A stretch of 25,712 nucleotides of DNA, taken from the NCBI GenBank assembly GCA_964367905.1, contig CAYIZP010000042.1:1-25712 (forward strand). Direction: 5' to 3'. Every line of letters starts with the position of its first letter. Within the stretch, counting starts at the first letter, position 1. Position numbers and translations under genes: made by a program. This stretch comes from CAUPWF01 sp964367905. GTDB taxonomy: Bacteria > Bacillota > Clostridia > Lachnospirales > Lachnospiraceae. The notes below the pieces were generated by a model. The model was not told the DNA's origin, made no database searches, and worked only from the letters and a program-made list of their open reading frames with translations. Shown one piece after another: positions 15,554 through 23,189 of the stretch.

Positions 15554-16345
15554 ATGAAACGAGAACATGCACAATTGCAATTGCTTGCATACGGATGGGA
15601 GAAGCCAGAGAATCATCGTAAAATCAGAACGTTTGAGAGAGAGTATTATAGAATTCATTATATATTAAGAGGAGAGGGGTATTATTTTCTAGGTGGAAAT
15701 GAGTATCACATAGAAGCGGGGAGTGGATTTGTGATATTTCCAGGAGAGATACCCAAATACCAAGTGGAAAAGGATAATCCTTGGGAGTACTTTTGGTTGG
15801 CAGTCTCTGGTGAGGAGATGAAACGTCTAGTGAAAAAGGCAAAGTTATCAAGAAGTCAGCCGATTTATCATAGCGGTAATGATAGAGGTGCAGTAATAGA
15901 AGCGTTGATGGGGTTACATGATTTGATTCTTGATAGAGGAAAGACCATAGAAGACTGTATGGAAAGTTTTTTTGGACATGTTCAACCGTATGAAGCCCAA
16001 GTAAAAAAGAATTCTCATTACTTTGATATGAGTATCCGATTTGTTCATGATAATTATAGCCAACAAATAACAGTCACGGATATTGCAGAGAGTTGTATGA
16101 TAGATCGAACCTATCTCTATAAGTTATTCAAGAAAAATCTGAGCCTTTCACCACAGGAATATCTGCTAAAATATAGAATAAAAAAAGCATGTGAACTACT
16201 TCGATTAAGCGAGGAGTCTATGACAGAGATCGCGTATATGGTAGGGTTCCAAGATTATTCGGCGTTTTCTAAGCAATTCAAAAAATATTGTGAAATGACG
16301 CCGAAAAAATATAGAAAACAAAAAGACAAGGAAATCTTGTTTTAA
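15554..16345 (+). CDS. AraC-family transcriptional regulator
   Basis: A 263-residue regulator with an N-terminal AraC-type cupin domain (about 10-100; YYRIHYILRGEGYYFLGGNEYHIEAG read in two parts is the typical strand pattern) and a C-terminal pair of helix-turn-helix motifs (159-258). The first HTH reads ITVTDIAESCMIDRTYLYKLF and the second SMTEIAYMVGFQDYSAFSKQF, followed by the family end MTPKKYRKQ. It would bind a small ligand, commonly a sugar or sugar derivative, and activate neighbouring uptake genes. It lies 225 bases before the permease operon on the same strand and has its own terminator, so it is probably the local activator. The ligand is unknown. Confidence 0.9.
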   Translation: MKREHAQLQLLAYGWEKPENHRKIRTFEREYYRIHYILRGEGYYFLGGNEYHIEAGSGFVIFPGEIPKYQVEKDNPWEYFWLAVSGEEMKRLVKKAKLSRSQPIYHSGNDRGAVIEALMGLHDLILDRGKTIEDCMESFFGHVQPYEAQVKKNSHYFDMSIRFVHDNYSQQITVTDIAESCMIDRTYLYKLFKKNLSLSPQEYLLKYRIKKACELLRLSEESMTEIAYMVGFQDYSAFSKQFKKYCEMTPKKYRKQKDKEILF

Positions 16346-16363
16346 ATAAAGGATCAATAGAGA

Positions 16364-16392
16364 GAAACTGTCCAGATTGTGGACAGTTTTTT
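16364..16392 (+). terminator. terminator of the araC-type gene
   Basis: AAACTGTCCA at 16364-16373 pairs with TGGACAGTTT at 16379-16388 around a five-base loop, followed by T residues to 16392. Confidence 0.88.
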
Positions 16393-16441
16393 TACTATAT
16401 AGGAAACGCCTCAAAAACATGCATAAAAACAAAAGGAAAAT

Positions 16442-16470
16442 TTGTGTAAAATCTATGATAAATGTATATA
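16442..16470 (+). promoter_or_regulatory. weak promoter candidate of the ABC-GDPD-PHP operon
   Basis: TTGTGT at 16442-16447, 17 bases, then TATATA at 16465-16470, about 100 bases before the first permease gene. Both boxes are poor, which would suit an activated promoter. The rest of the 16393-16570 gap shows nothing clearer. Confidence 0.3.
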
Positions 16471-16570
16471 AATAGTCAACATTTAACTAATTTTCTTCTT
16501 CAAATCGCATAGAAGGAAATAAATTCTCTTGATAGAATGTGCATGAAAAACAGAGCGATAGGGAGGAAAT

Positions 16571-17437
16571 ATGGAAAAGAAAAATACGGCTTTTTGGTAC
16601 GTGCTTTTAGTACCGACTTTGCTAGGTGTTGCAATTTTTATGGCATATCCAATATTTGAGGTTTTTAGATTGAGTTTTTTTAAATCAAATGGAACCGTTG
16701 AAACTTTTAATGGATTAAAGAACTATGAATACATATTAACGAATGATGTATTTCATCTAGCAATATTTAATACTTTTTTTATAACATTTTTTCAGTTGTT
16801 GGTTGCGATACCATTAGGGTATCTGGTAGCGGTAGGAATCAATAACTTAACGAGGGGAAAAAACTTATTGAAGAGTTTGTTTTTTATCCCTTATGTAACC
16901 CCCGCGGTAGCGGCAGGGACCTTGTTTCTATTTGTACTGCATCCAGATGGAATACTAAATGAATTATTAGGAGTCATTGGGATTGCACCGATTACATGGT
17001 TAGAAAGTGGCGTGACAGCAAGATTTGGAGCAGTGATTTTAAATATTTGGAGAAGTACAGGATTTAATGTGATTATTTTCTTGGCATACTTACAGACGAT
17101 TTCTCCAGAGTATTACGAAGCAGCATCGATAGACGGAGCGGGTAAGTTTCAGATGAACTGGCATATCACGATGCCGCTGATGAAGGAAGCATTTACATTT
17201 TTGCTAGTCATGGGATGGATTGGAGGAATGCAGAGATTTACAGATGTGTATACGCTGGGAGGCATGACTGGTTCACCAGAGAGAAGCTTGCATACGATAG
17301 TTGGATTTATCTACGAGAGAGGATTTGGGAACTATGAATTTGGAATTGCCTCTGCAGCAGCTAGTATACTTTTTGTAATCATCATGGTATTTACTTTAAT
17401 AAATATGAAAATTACTAAAATGGGAGCAAAAGAATGA
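16571..17437 (+). CDS. sugar-type ABC importer, permease 1 (MalF/UgpA-like)
   Basis: A 288-residue inner-membrane permease with about six hydrophobic spans, beginning FWYVLLVPTLLGVAIFMAYPIFEV as in the MalF/UgpA group. The cytoplasmic coupling loop reads EYYEAASIDGAGKFQMNWHI, the EAA motif that docks on the ATPase. It pairs with the next permease, whose start codon overlaps this stop by four bases (ATGA). GGGAGGAAAT is the ribosome binding site. No ATPase gene is in the operon, so a shared MsmX/UgpC-type ATPase encoded elsewhere must be used. The substrate class is inferred from the hydrolases encoded downstream. Confidence 0.92.
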   Translation: MEKKNTAFWYVLLVPTLLGVAIFMAYPIFEVFRLSFFKSNGTVETFNGLKNYEYILTNDVFHLAIFNTFFITFFQLLVAIPLGYLVAVGINNLTRGKNLLKSLFFIPYVTPAVAAGTLFLFVLHPDGILNELLGVIGIAPITWLESGVTARFGAVILNIWRSTGFNVIIFLAYLQTISPEYYEAASIDGAGKFQMNWHITMPLMKEAFTFLLVMGWIGGMQRFTDVYTLGGMTGSPERSLHTIVGFIYERGFGNYEFGIASAAASILFVIIMVFTLINMKITKMGAKE

Positions 17438-18264
17438 AAAAGAAAATAATCAATATATCAATATTCATAATACTGGCAATTGTAGGAATTATATTTTTAG
17501 CTCCTTTTGTATGGATGATTGTAGTGTCGTTGGAGCGATATGCAAATATCAACCCACCATTTCCACCAAGTTTTATTATTCAAGAGTTTTCATTTTTCAA
17601 TCTGGAATTAATCACGGAAAACGGTGGATTATGGACTGCATATATCAATTCATTTATTATAGCAGTTGCTTCAGTAGCCTTAAACCTTGTGTCGGTATTA
17701 TTAGCAGGCTACGCACTTTCAAAAGGGAAATTCAAAGGAAAGAGTGTCATTCTATTAATTATATTAGGAACGATGATGATTCCGTTCGAAACTAGGATGA
17801 TACCGATGTTTGAAATGTTTTCGGCATTAGGTCTGAGTAATACATTCATACCATTAATTCTGCCAAATATGATAGATGGATTCGGATTGCTATTAGCAAA
17901 GAATTTTTTTGACAAGTTACCAGATAGTCTAATGGAGGCTACATTTATAGATGGTGGTGGACCACTTACGGTACTAACCAAGGTATATCTGCCGTTAGCA
18001 TCACCGATTATAGCGACGATTACAATCCTGAAATTTATGGATAGTTGGAACAATTTCTTGTGGCCGCTTGTAATATTAACTGGTGAAGAAACTAGAACGG
18101 TACCGATATTTATATCTTCCTTCTCAACAGAGGGAGGAACTAGAATGGCTGGAAGCACAATGGCCGTAGCATTCCTAGGTATCGTACCAGTATTGTTAGT
18201 ATTTTTGTTTTTACAAAAATTTATCATTCAATCTATAGCATTGAGTGGAGTAAAAGGTGAGTAA
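17434..18264 (+). CDS. sugar-type ABC importer, permease 2 (MalG/UgpE-like)
   Basis: A 276-residue permease with about six hydrophobic spans, of the MalG/UgpE group. It starts with KIINISIFIILAIVGIIFL, and its coupling loop reads SLMEATFIDGGGPLTVLTKV. It ends with the usual IQSIALSGVKGE-type tail. The four-base overlap with permease 1 implies translational coupling and a heterodimeric transporter. It is followed after 31 bases by the binding protein gene. Confidence 0.92.
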   Translation: MKKKIINISIFIILAIVGIIFLAPFVWMIVVSLERYANINPPFPPSFIIQEFSFFNLELITENGGLWTAYINSFIIAVASVALNLVSVLLAGYALSKGKFKGKSVILLIILGTMMIPFETRMIPMFEMFSALGLSNTFIPLILPNMIDGFGLLLAKNFFDKLPDSLMEATFIDGGGPLTVLTKVYLPLASPIIATITILKFMDSWNNFLWPLVILTGEETRTVPIFISSFSTEGGTRMAGSTMAVAFLGIVPVLLVFLFLQKFIIQSIALSGVKGE

Positions 18265-18295
18265 GAATTTTTTAATATGAAAGGAAGAAAAAGAG

Positions 18296-19654
18296 ATGAA
18301 GAAAAGAGTAGTGAGTGTATTATTAGCAATGGCAATGATGAGTGCAACAGCAACAGGATGTGGAAGCAATGCAGAGGCAAATGGGGACAGTAGTGCAAGT
18401 ACGGAAGATTCAGGAGACAGAACAGTGCTCAAGGTACAATTAATTGGAGGGTTTGAGCAAGAAGATTTTACAGACCCAGTATCGGGAGAAAAGCTAACAG
18501 GAATGCATGCAGTTGAGACAGAGTTTGAGGAGCAAAATCCAGACATCGATGTAGAGTTTATCTACATGGGATGGGATGATTATCAGAAAAAAACGCAAGC
18601 GATGATGATAGGTGGAGAGGCTGATGTATATCAAGCACCTGGTATTAGTGCATTGGCGGAACAAGATTTATTAGAGCCACTTCAAGCATTTATCGATGCA
18701 GATAATTTTGATATGTCAGTATACACAGAAGGTCAAGTAGATGGATGGAAAGTGGCAGGACCAGAAGATACAGAAGAGCAGATTTATGGACTTCCATTTA
18801 TTGGTGATACAAGATTCATCATGTATGATAAAGAAATCTTCGATCAATGGGGAGTGGAGTATTTATCTGCGGAACCAACATTAGAAGAGATTATGGAGAA
18901 GAGCGCACAGATGACAGGAACGAATCCAGAGACTGGAGAAGAGAACTACGGAATCTTCTATACAGGAAAAGATGCAGCAGACACAGTTATGAACTTTAAT
19001 GAATATTATGGTGGAACTTGGGGAGAAGGAATCCGTTCATCTGAAATGACAGTTAATTTTAATAGTGATACTATGGTAGAAGCAATAGAAAGTTTGAAGA
19101 CTTTAAATGAATACGCACCAGAAGGAGTAATGGCTGGACAAGGTGGAGAGTTATTTGGAACAGAAGACAATAACATTGCAATTCACCTAAGATGTGCACC
19201 AGCAAATTTAAAATCAGTACAAACATTAGGAATTGAAGAGAACTATGGAGTGAGCCGCTTATTTATCAACGAAGAAGAAGGAATGGGTGGAATGTTTGCT
19301 GGAAGTCCTTTTGTAATTGCAAAAACGAGTGAAGTACAAGATGCTGCTTGGGAGTTTATGAAATTCACATCAGGTGAATTCTTCACAGAATACTTCTGGA
19401 ATAACCAAAGAGCGGAAGGTATGCCAGTTACAAAAAGTGCGTTGGAGTTAGACGGAGTAAAAGGCGAAGAGAATGTAGAAGCAATGTTTAAAACAATGGA
19501 AACTTTGTGGGCACCACGTTATTACTATAGAAGTGGACAAGGTAGAAGTATCTTAACTACAGCAGTTGAGACAAGTGTTCTAAGTGGCGGAGATACTAAG
19601 GCTACATTAGATGCGGCACAACAAGAAATGGATGAATGGATTGCGGTACAATAA
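18296..19654 (+). CDS. family 1 solute-binding lipoprotein of the sugar-type ABC importer
   Basis: A 452-residue exported lipoprotein. The signal peptide MKKRVVSVLLAMAMMSATATGC places the lipidated Cys at residue 22, followed by a serine-rich tether. The family 1 (UgpB/MalE-like) binding domain shows NPDIDVEFIYMGWDDYQKKTQAM and EADVYQAPGISALAEQDLLEPLQ near the N-terminus, and FAGSPFVIAKTSEVQDAAWEFMKF near the C-terminus. It captures the substrate outside the cell for the two permeases. Given the downstream glycerophosphodiesterase-type gene, the ligand may be a glycerophosphodiester or another phosphorylated or glycosyl compound, but this is inference. AAAGGAAG precedes the start. The stop codon overlaps the next start (TAATG). 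Confidence 0.9.
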   Translation: MKKRVVSVLLAMAMMSATATGCGSNAEANGDSSASTEDSGDRTVLKVQLIGGFEQEDFTDPVSGEKLTGMHAVETEFEEQNPDIDVEFIYMGWDDYQKKTQAMMIGGEADVYQAPGISALAEQDLLEPLQAFIDADNFDMSVYTEGQVDGWKVAGPEDTEEQIYGLPFIGDTRFIMYDKEIFDQWGVEYLSAEPTLEEIMEKSAQMTGTNPETGEENYGIFYTGKDAADTVMNFNEYYGGTWGEGIRSSEMTVNFNSDTMVEAIESLKTLNEYAPEGVMAGQGGELFGTEDNNIAIHLRCAPANLKSVQTLGIEENYGVSRLFINEEEGMGGMFAGSPFVIAKTSEVQDAAWEFMKFTSGEFFTEYFWNNQRAEGMPVTKSALELDGVKGEENVEAMFKTMETLWAPRYYYRSGQGRSILTTAVETSVLSGGDTKATLDAAQQEMDEWIAVQ

Positions 19655-20322
19655 TGACTTATATTACAGCACATGCAGGGTTAGAAAATACAAATCCAGG
19701 AACCTGGGAAGATGTGGAAAAGGCAATCGAGTTGAATGTGGATATACTAGAAGTGGATGTAAGAATGCACGAGGGGAAAGTGTATCTCTCCCATGACCCG
19801 TTGAATTTAGACGCATTAGAGAACTATGTCTTTTTCGAACATGTATTAGAGCGGATGAAGAATACTAAGATTTTACTAAATTGCGACATCAAAGAAAAAG
19901 AAGTGACAAGAGCAGTGGCGGAGATAGCTTCGAGACATCAGATGGAAGAAAGGGTGTTTTTCACAGGTTGTAGTGACATGAGTTTTTTAAATAGTCTTAG
20001 TAAGTTTTATTATTTTGTTGGGACGGAGTATGCCAAGGTAAAACATACAGAGCATGGATACACGAAAGAAGAAATTAGAACCTTAATCACAAATTTTAAG
20101 AAGATGGGAAATCCTTACTGCAAAGGTTTTAATCTAGATTACACAACGGTAACACTACCATTGATAGAGGCATTGGAAAGGGCTCAAATCCCCTTGTCTT
20201 GTTGGACGGTAGACAAAGAAGAGGACATTGTTTTTCTATTAAAAAATCGAGTGCCATACATAACGACAAATTCTGTGAGATATACAATGGAACAAAGAAG
20301 GCGGATTTATGAAGCAAGTTAA
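19654..20322 (+). CDS. glycerophosphodiester phosphodiesterase-family enzyme
   Basis: A 222-residue TIM-barrel enzyme of the GDPD family, with no signal peptide and therefore cytoplasmic. The start is ATG 19654, which overlaps the binding-protein stop, and the product opens MTYITAHAGLENTNPGTW. His7, Glu33 and Asp35 (DILEVDVR) and His47 (YLSHDP) correspond to the catalytic and metal-binding residues of the family. The usual HRG...PENT motif is HAG...ENTNPGT here, so the arginine that follows the catalytic histidine is replaced by alanine; this suggests an altered substrate. The C-terminal CWTVDKEEDIVFLL and YITTNS are typical. Classical members split glycerophosphodiesters into glycerol 3-phosphate and an alcohol. 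Its place directly behind an importer suggests it acts on the imported compound. Confidence 0.85.
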   Translation: MTYITAHAGLENTNPGTWEDVEKAIELNVDILEVDVRMHEGKVYLSHDPLNLDALENYVFFEHVLERMKNTKILLNCDIKEKEVTRAVAEIASRHQMEERVFFTGCSDMSFLNSLSKFYYFVGTEYAKVKHTEHGYTKEEIRTLITNFKKMGNPYCKGFNLDYTTVTLPLIEALERAQIPLSCWTVDKEEDIVFLLKNRVPYITTNSVRYTMEQRRRIYEAS

Positions 20323-21670
20323 GGAGCAAGTGAAAGGACAATTGATCGGATTGTCCTTTCCAATTTATGTGGAGTTAATACTTCAATTATTTGTGGGAAA
20401 TGTAGACCAAGTTATGGTGGGGTGGTTTAACATAGATGGGGTAGGAGCAATAGGAAATGTAAATCAAATCGTTTCTTTGGTATTGGTAACATTTTCTATA
20501 TCGTCATCGGCTTCTGTCATCTTGATTTCAAAATACCTAGGAGAGGGGAACAGAAAGCAAGTTAAGGAAACGTATTGTACGTCCATATTAATCAGTCTTG
20601 TATTAGGGGCGAGTGTTAGTCTGTTTTTGTTTATCTTCGGAGACGAGATATTAAGAGTGCTGAACTTAAGAGGTGATATGTACGAGCAAGCTACCGGGTA
20701 TATGAGGATCATTAGCATTGGACTTGTGTTTCAATCGCTTTATCAGACGGTTCTATCCTTTTTACGAAGTCAAAAGATGATGAAGATGACGATGATCGTG
20801 TCAATTATCATGAATACGATTAATGTTCTGGGTAATTATTTTCTGATTTTTGGATTTGGATCTGTGCCTGCGCTCGGTGTGGTTGGAGCAGGATTAGCCA
20901 GTACCATAGCACGATTTCTAGGATTGATCATTATTTCTGTTATTTTTATCAAGAAAGTGCTTCCAAGTTATAAAAATGAGGAAGGTGTAATGTTTTCTAG
21001 ATTGCAACTGAAAAAAGTATTGAAGATTGGGGTACCGACAGCGGGAGAATCGATCTCCTATGGTATTTCGCAAGTATGCATTCAGTTTATTTGTAATGGG
21101 TTTGCCGCGTATATGATTAATGCCAGAGTGTATTTAAATATGCTTGCAAGCTTTTCTTTTATCTGTGCAGAAGCAGTCTCAGGAGCGGCACAAGTGATTA
21201 TATCTCACCAAATGGGGCGAGGAGAGTATAGAGAAGTAAAGGCTAGCGTAAAAACATCCGTATTACTATCGGTGTTCTCAGCTGGTGGAATTGCAATTCT
21301 AATGTTTTTATTTACAGAACCAATCTTCAAAGTTTTTACTTCGGATACAGAAGTAATACAAATAGCTAGAGTCGTAACAGGTATCGAAATTATACGCTCA
21401 CTTGGTCGGGCGGTCAATGTCAATATGTGTAGGATTTTGCCAGTTTGTAATGACATCTTATATCCGGTAGGAATTTCTACGGTGTTTGCTTGGGTTATAG
21501 GTGTTGGAGGTTGTTATCTATTTGGTAACACACTCGGTATGCAAATTATCGGATTATGGATTGCTATGGCATTGGATGAAGTCCTGCGAGCAATTATATT
21601 TACCTGTCGATTTTATAATACAAAATGGCAGCAGAGAACATTTGTAGAGCGAGGAGGAGAAAAAGGGTGA
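20309..21670 (+). CDS. MATE-family efflux transporter
   Basis: A 453-residue membrane protein with about twelve hydrophobic spans, typical of the MATE (NorM/DinF-like) Na+ or H+ coupled exporters. The start IGLSFPIYVELILQLFVGNVDQVMVG and the segment TISSS-like FSISSSASVILISKYLGEGN match the family, and a second-half repeat begins near residue 230 (KKVLKIGVPTAGESISYG). The gene starts 14 bases inside the GDPD gene. Being embedded in an import-and-hydrolysis operon, it may expel a toxic or unused product of the hydrolases. Its substrate cannot be read from sequence. Confidence 0.9.
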   Translation: MKQVKEQVKGQLIGLSFPIYVELILQLFVGNVDQVMVGWFNIDGVGAIGNVNQIVSLVLVTFSISSSASVILISKYLGEGNRKQVKETYCTSILISLVLGASVSLFLFIFGDEILRVLNLRGDMYEQATGYMRIISIGLVFQSLYQTVLSFLRSQKMMKMTMIVSIIMNTINVLGNYFLIFGFGSVPALGVVGAGLASTIARFLGLIIISVIFIKKVLPSYKNEEGVMFSRLQLKKVLKIGVPTAGESISYGISQVCIQFICNGFAAYMINARVYLNMLASFSFICAEAVSGAAQVIISHQMGRGEYREVKASVKTSVLLSVFSAGGIAILMFLFTEPIFKVFTSDTEVIQIARVVTGIEIIRSLGRAVNVNMCRILPVCNDILYPVGISTVFAWVIGVGGCYLFGNTLGMQIIGLWIAMALDEVLRAIIFTCRFYNTKWQQRTFVERGGEKG

Positions 21671-23070
21671 TAGAAAAATGTGTTCTAGAGAAGGAAGTAG
21701 TCATAAAAAAAGCGGATAGAACAAGGAATATAGACTTGGATTTTTCAATACAAGAAGAAGTGGACGAAATAAGGGTGCATATTGAATATGGAATGAAAGT
21801 AGTACAAGATAAGGACGTGATAGAAAGAGAAGTACAAGCTTGCTATCAGAAGTATCGGCAAGGGGAACCTGATAAGATGCCTGAAACTCTGATGAATTTT
21901 GTTACCTTTTCTCTGGAATATGAGGGTGAAAATATTGGGAGCGCACACAGACACGCACCTAAAAAAACTTACAAAATAACAATGGATCATCCTTCGCCAG
22001 GATTTCGAAAGTTTCGTCCAAGAGTAGGGGATTACAGGATAAACTTACATGTAAATGAAATTATGACAGATGAAATTATCTACCAGATTAAGATCGATAC
22101 ACTGAGACATACTGATAGGAAGATTGTATATCGTCCCCTAGAGATGCACACGCATACGTACCATTCAGATGGAGATTACTCACCAAGTGAATTATATGAG
22201 GATGTGCGAAAGTATGGATACGATGGATTTTGTATTACAGACCATAATACTACGACAGCCTATGAAAACATGCCAAGAAATATAGACAATGAAATCTTTG
22301 TAATGCCAGGGATGGAATGTACGACGTTTTGGGGGCATTTGCTGACACTAGGTGTGGAAATTGACTGGAGGAAGGCAAAGAAAAACCAAATTGATCAGTT
22401 TTTAGAAGAGATTAACCGACGAAATGGAGTTTGCGGAATTGCACATCCTTTTGAGATGGGTGCGCCGATTAGTTGCGGATCTAATTGGGAGTTCGAAGTG
22501 ACACGTTGGGAGCTCATCGCTTATATTGAGTTGTGGTCTCAAAACAATCCATACAGTAATGAGAAAAATCATCTATCAAGAAGCTGGTATCAACAATTGT
22601 TAGGCGAAGGAAAAAAACTAGCGATTACAGCAGGGAGGGATTGGCATCGTGCGGATGTGGAAAGACCTTCTATGCTCACAGCAACTTATATTGGGGTGAG
22701 AGAGGGCAGGATCACAGAGGAGAATGTTAAAACGGCAATAAGGGAAGGAAGAACTTATGTTTCGGCATTGTTAGAGTTGGAGATGAATATAGAGGCAGGG
22801 AGTAGAACATACGGAATTGGAGATACAATAGAACTTCAACCAATGCGAGTTCATATTAATACAAGGCTACCTCGAGAAGGAAGAATATGGAGAGAGAATC
22901 AATGTACTCCTAGGGTTGTTCGTATCATCAATAACGGAAATGTCATAAGGGAGATTCCATATTGCAGTGATATTGTAATTGATAATCTAGACGTAGAGAA
23001 GGGGTACATAATCATTGAAATTGTGGATGAGTACCCAATATTGGTTACAAGTGCAATTTATATAGAATAG
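21667..23070 (+). CDS. PHP-domain metallohydrolase, CehA/McbA-like
   Basis: A 467-residue protein that starts with GTG at 21667, overlapping the MATE stop by four bases, with AGGAGG at 21652-21657. The first 150 residues form a beta-rich accessory domain that I do not recognise. The PHP domain follows with its metal ligands complete: His161 and His163 in MHTHTYHSDG, Asp192 and His193 in ITDHNT, Glu217 in GMECT, His224, His260 in AHPFEMG, and Asp325 and His327 in GRDWHRAD. This is the CehA/McbA type of PHP hydrolase, whose named members cleave carbamate or aryl esters; others act on phosphoesters. No export signal is seen. It is the last gene of the operon and no terminator was found after it. 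Its likely job is a second hydrolysis of the imported compound. Confidence 0.82.
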   Translation: MIEKCVLEKEVVIKKADRTRNIDLDFSIQEEVDEIRVHIEYGMKVVQDKDVIEREVQACYQKYRQGEPDKMPETLMNFVTFSLEYEGENIGSAHRHAPKKTYKITMDHPSPGFRKFRPRVGDYRINLHVNEIMTDEIIYQIKIDTLRHTDRKIVYRPLEMHTHTYHSDGDYSPSELYEDVRKYGYDGFCITDHNTTTAYENMPRNIDNEIFVMPGMECTTFWGHLLTLGVEIDWRKAKKNQIDQFLEEINRRNGVCGIAHPFEMGAPISCGSNWEFEVTRWELIAYIELWSQNNPYSNEKNHLSRSWYQQLLGEGKKLAITAGRDWHRADVERPSMLTATYIGVREGRITEENVKTAIREGRTYVSALLELEMNIEAGSRTYGIGDTIELQPMRVHINTRLPREGRIWRENQCTPRVVRIINNGNVIREIPYCSDIVIDNLDVEKGYIIIEIVDEYPILVTSAIYIE

Positions 23071-23116
23071 GAATGGATTTTAGTTTATTGTTTCGATTTA
23101 ATCATCAGCCAAATAG

Positions 23117-23151
23117 TTGACCTTGTAAAAGTCCTAGTGATATCATATGAT
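23117..23151 (+). promoter_or_regulatory. promoter of the histidine kinase gene with an embedded palindrome
   Basis: TTGACC at 23117-23122, an 18-base spacer and TATCAT at 23141-23146. The perfect palindrome ATCATATGAT at 23142-23151 overlaps the -10 box and could be an operator. Confidence 0.5.
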
Positions 23152-23189
23152 GTAAGAACAGAAATAACACTAGAAAGGACACAGGGGAT

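Noticed and set aside
17709..18546. Minus-strand open frames opposite permease 2 and the binding protein gene.
   Set aside because: They follow the third-base bias of the plus-strand genes and show no family features.
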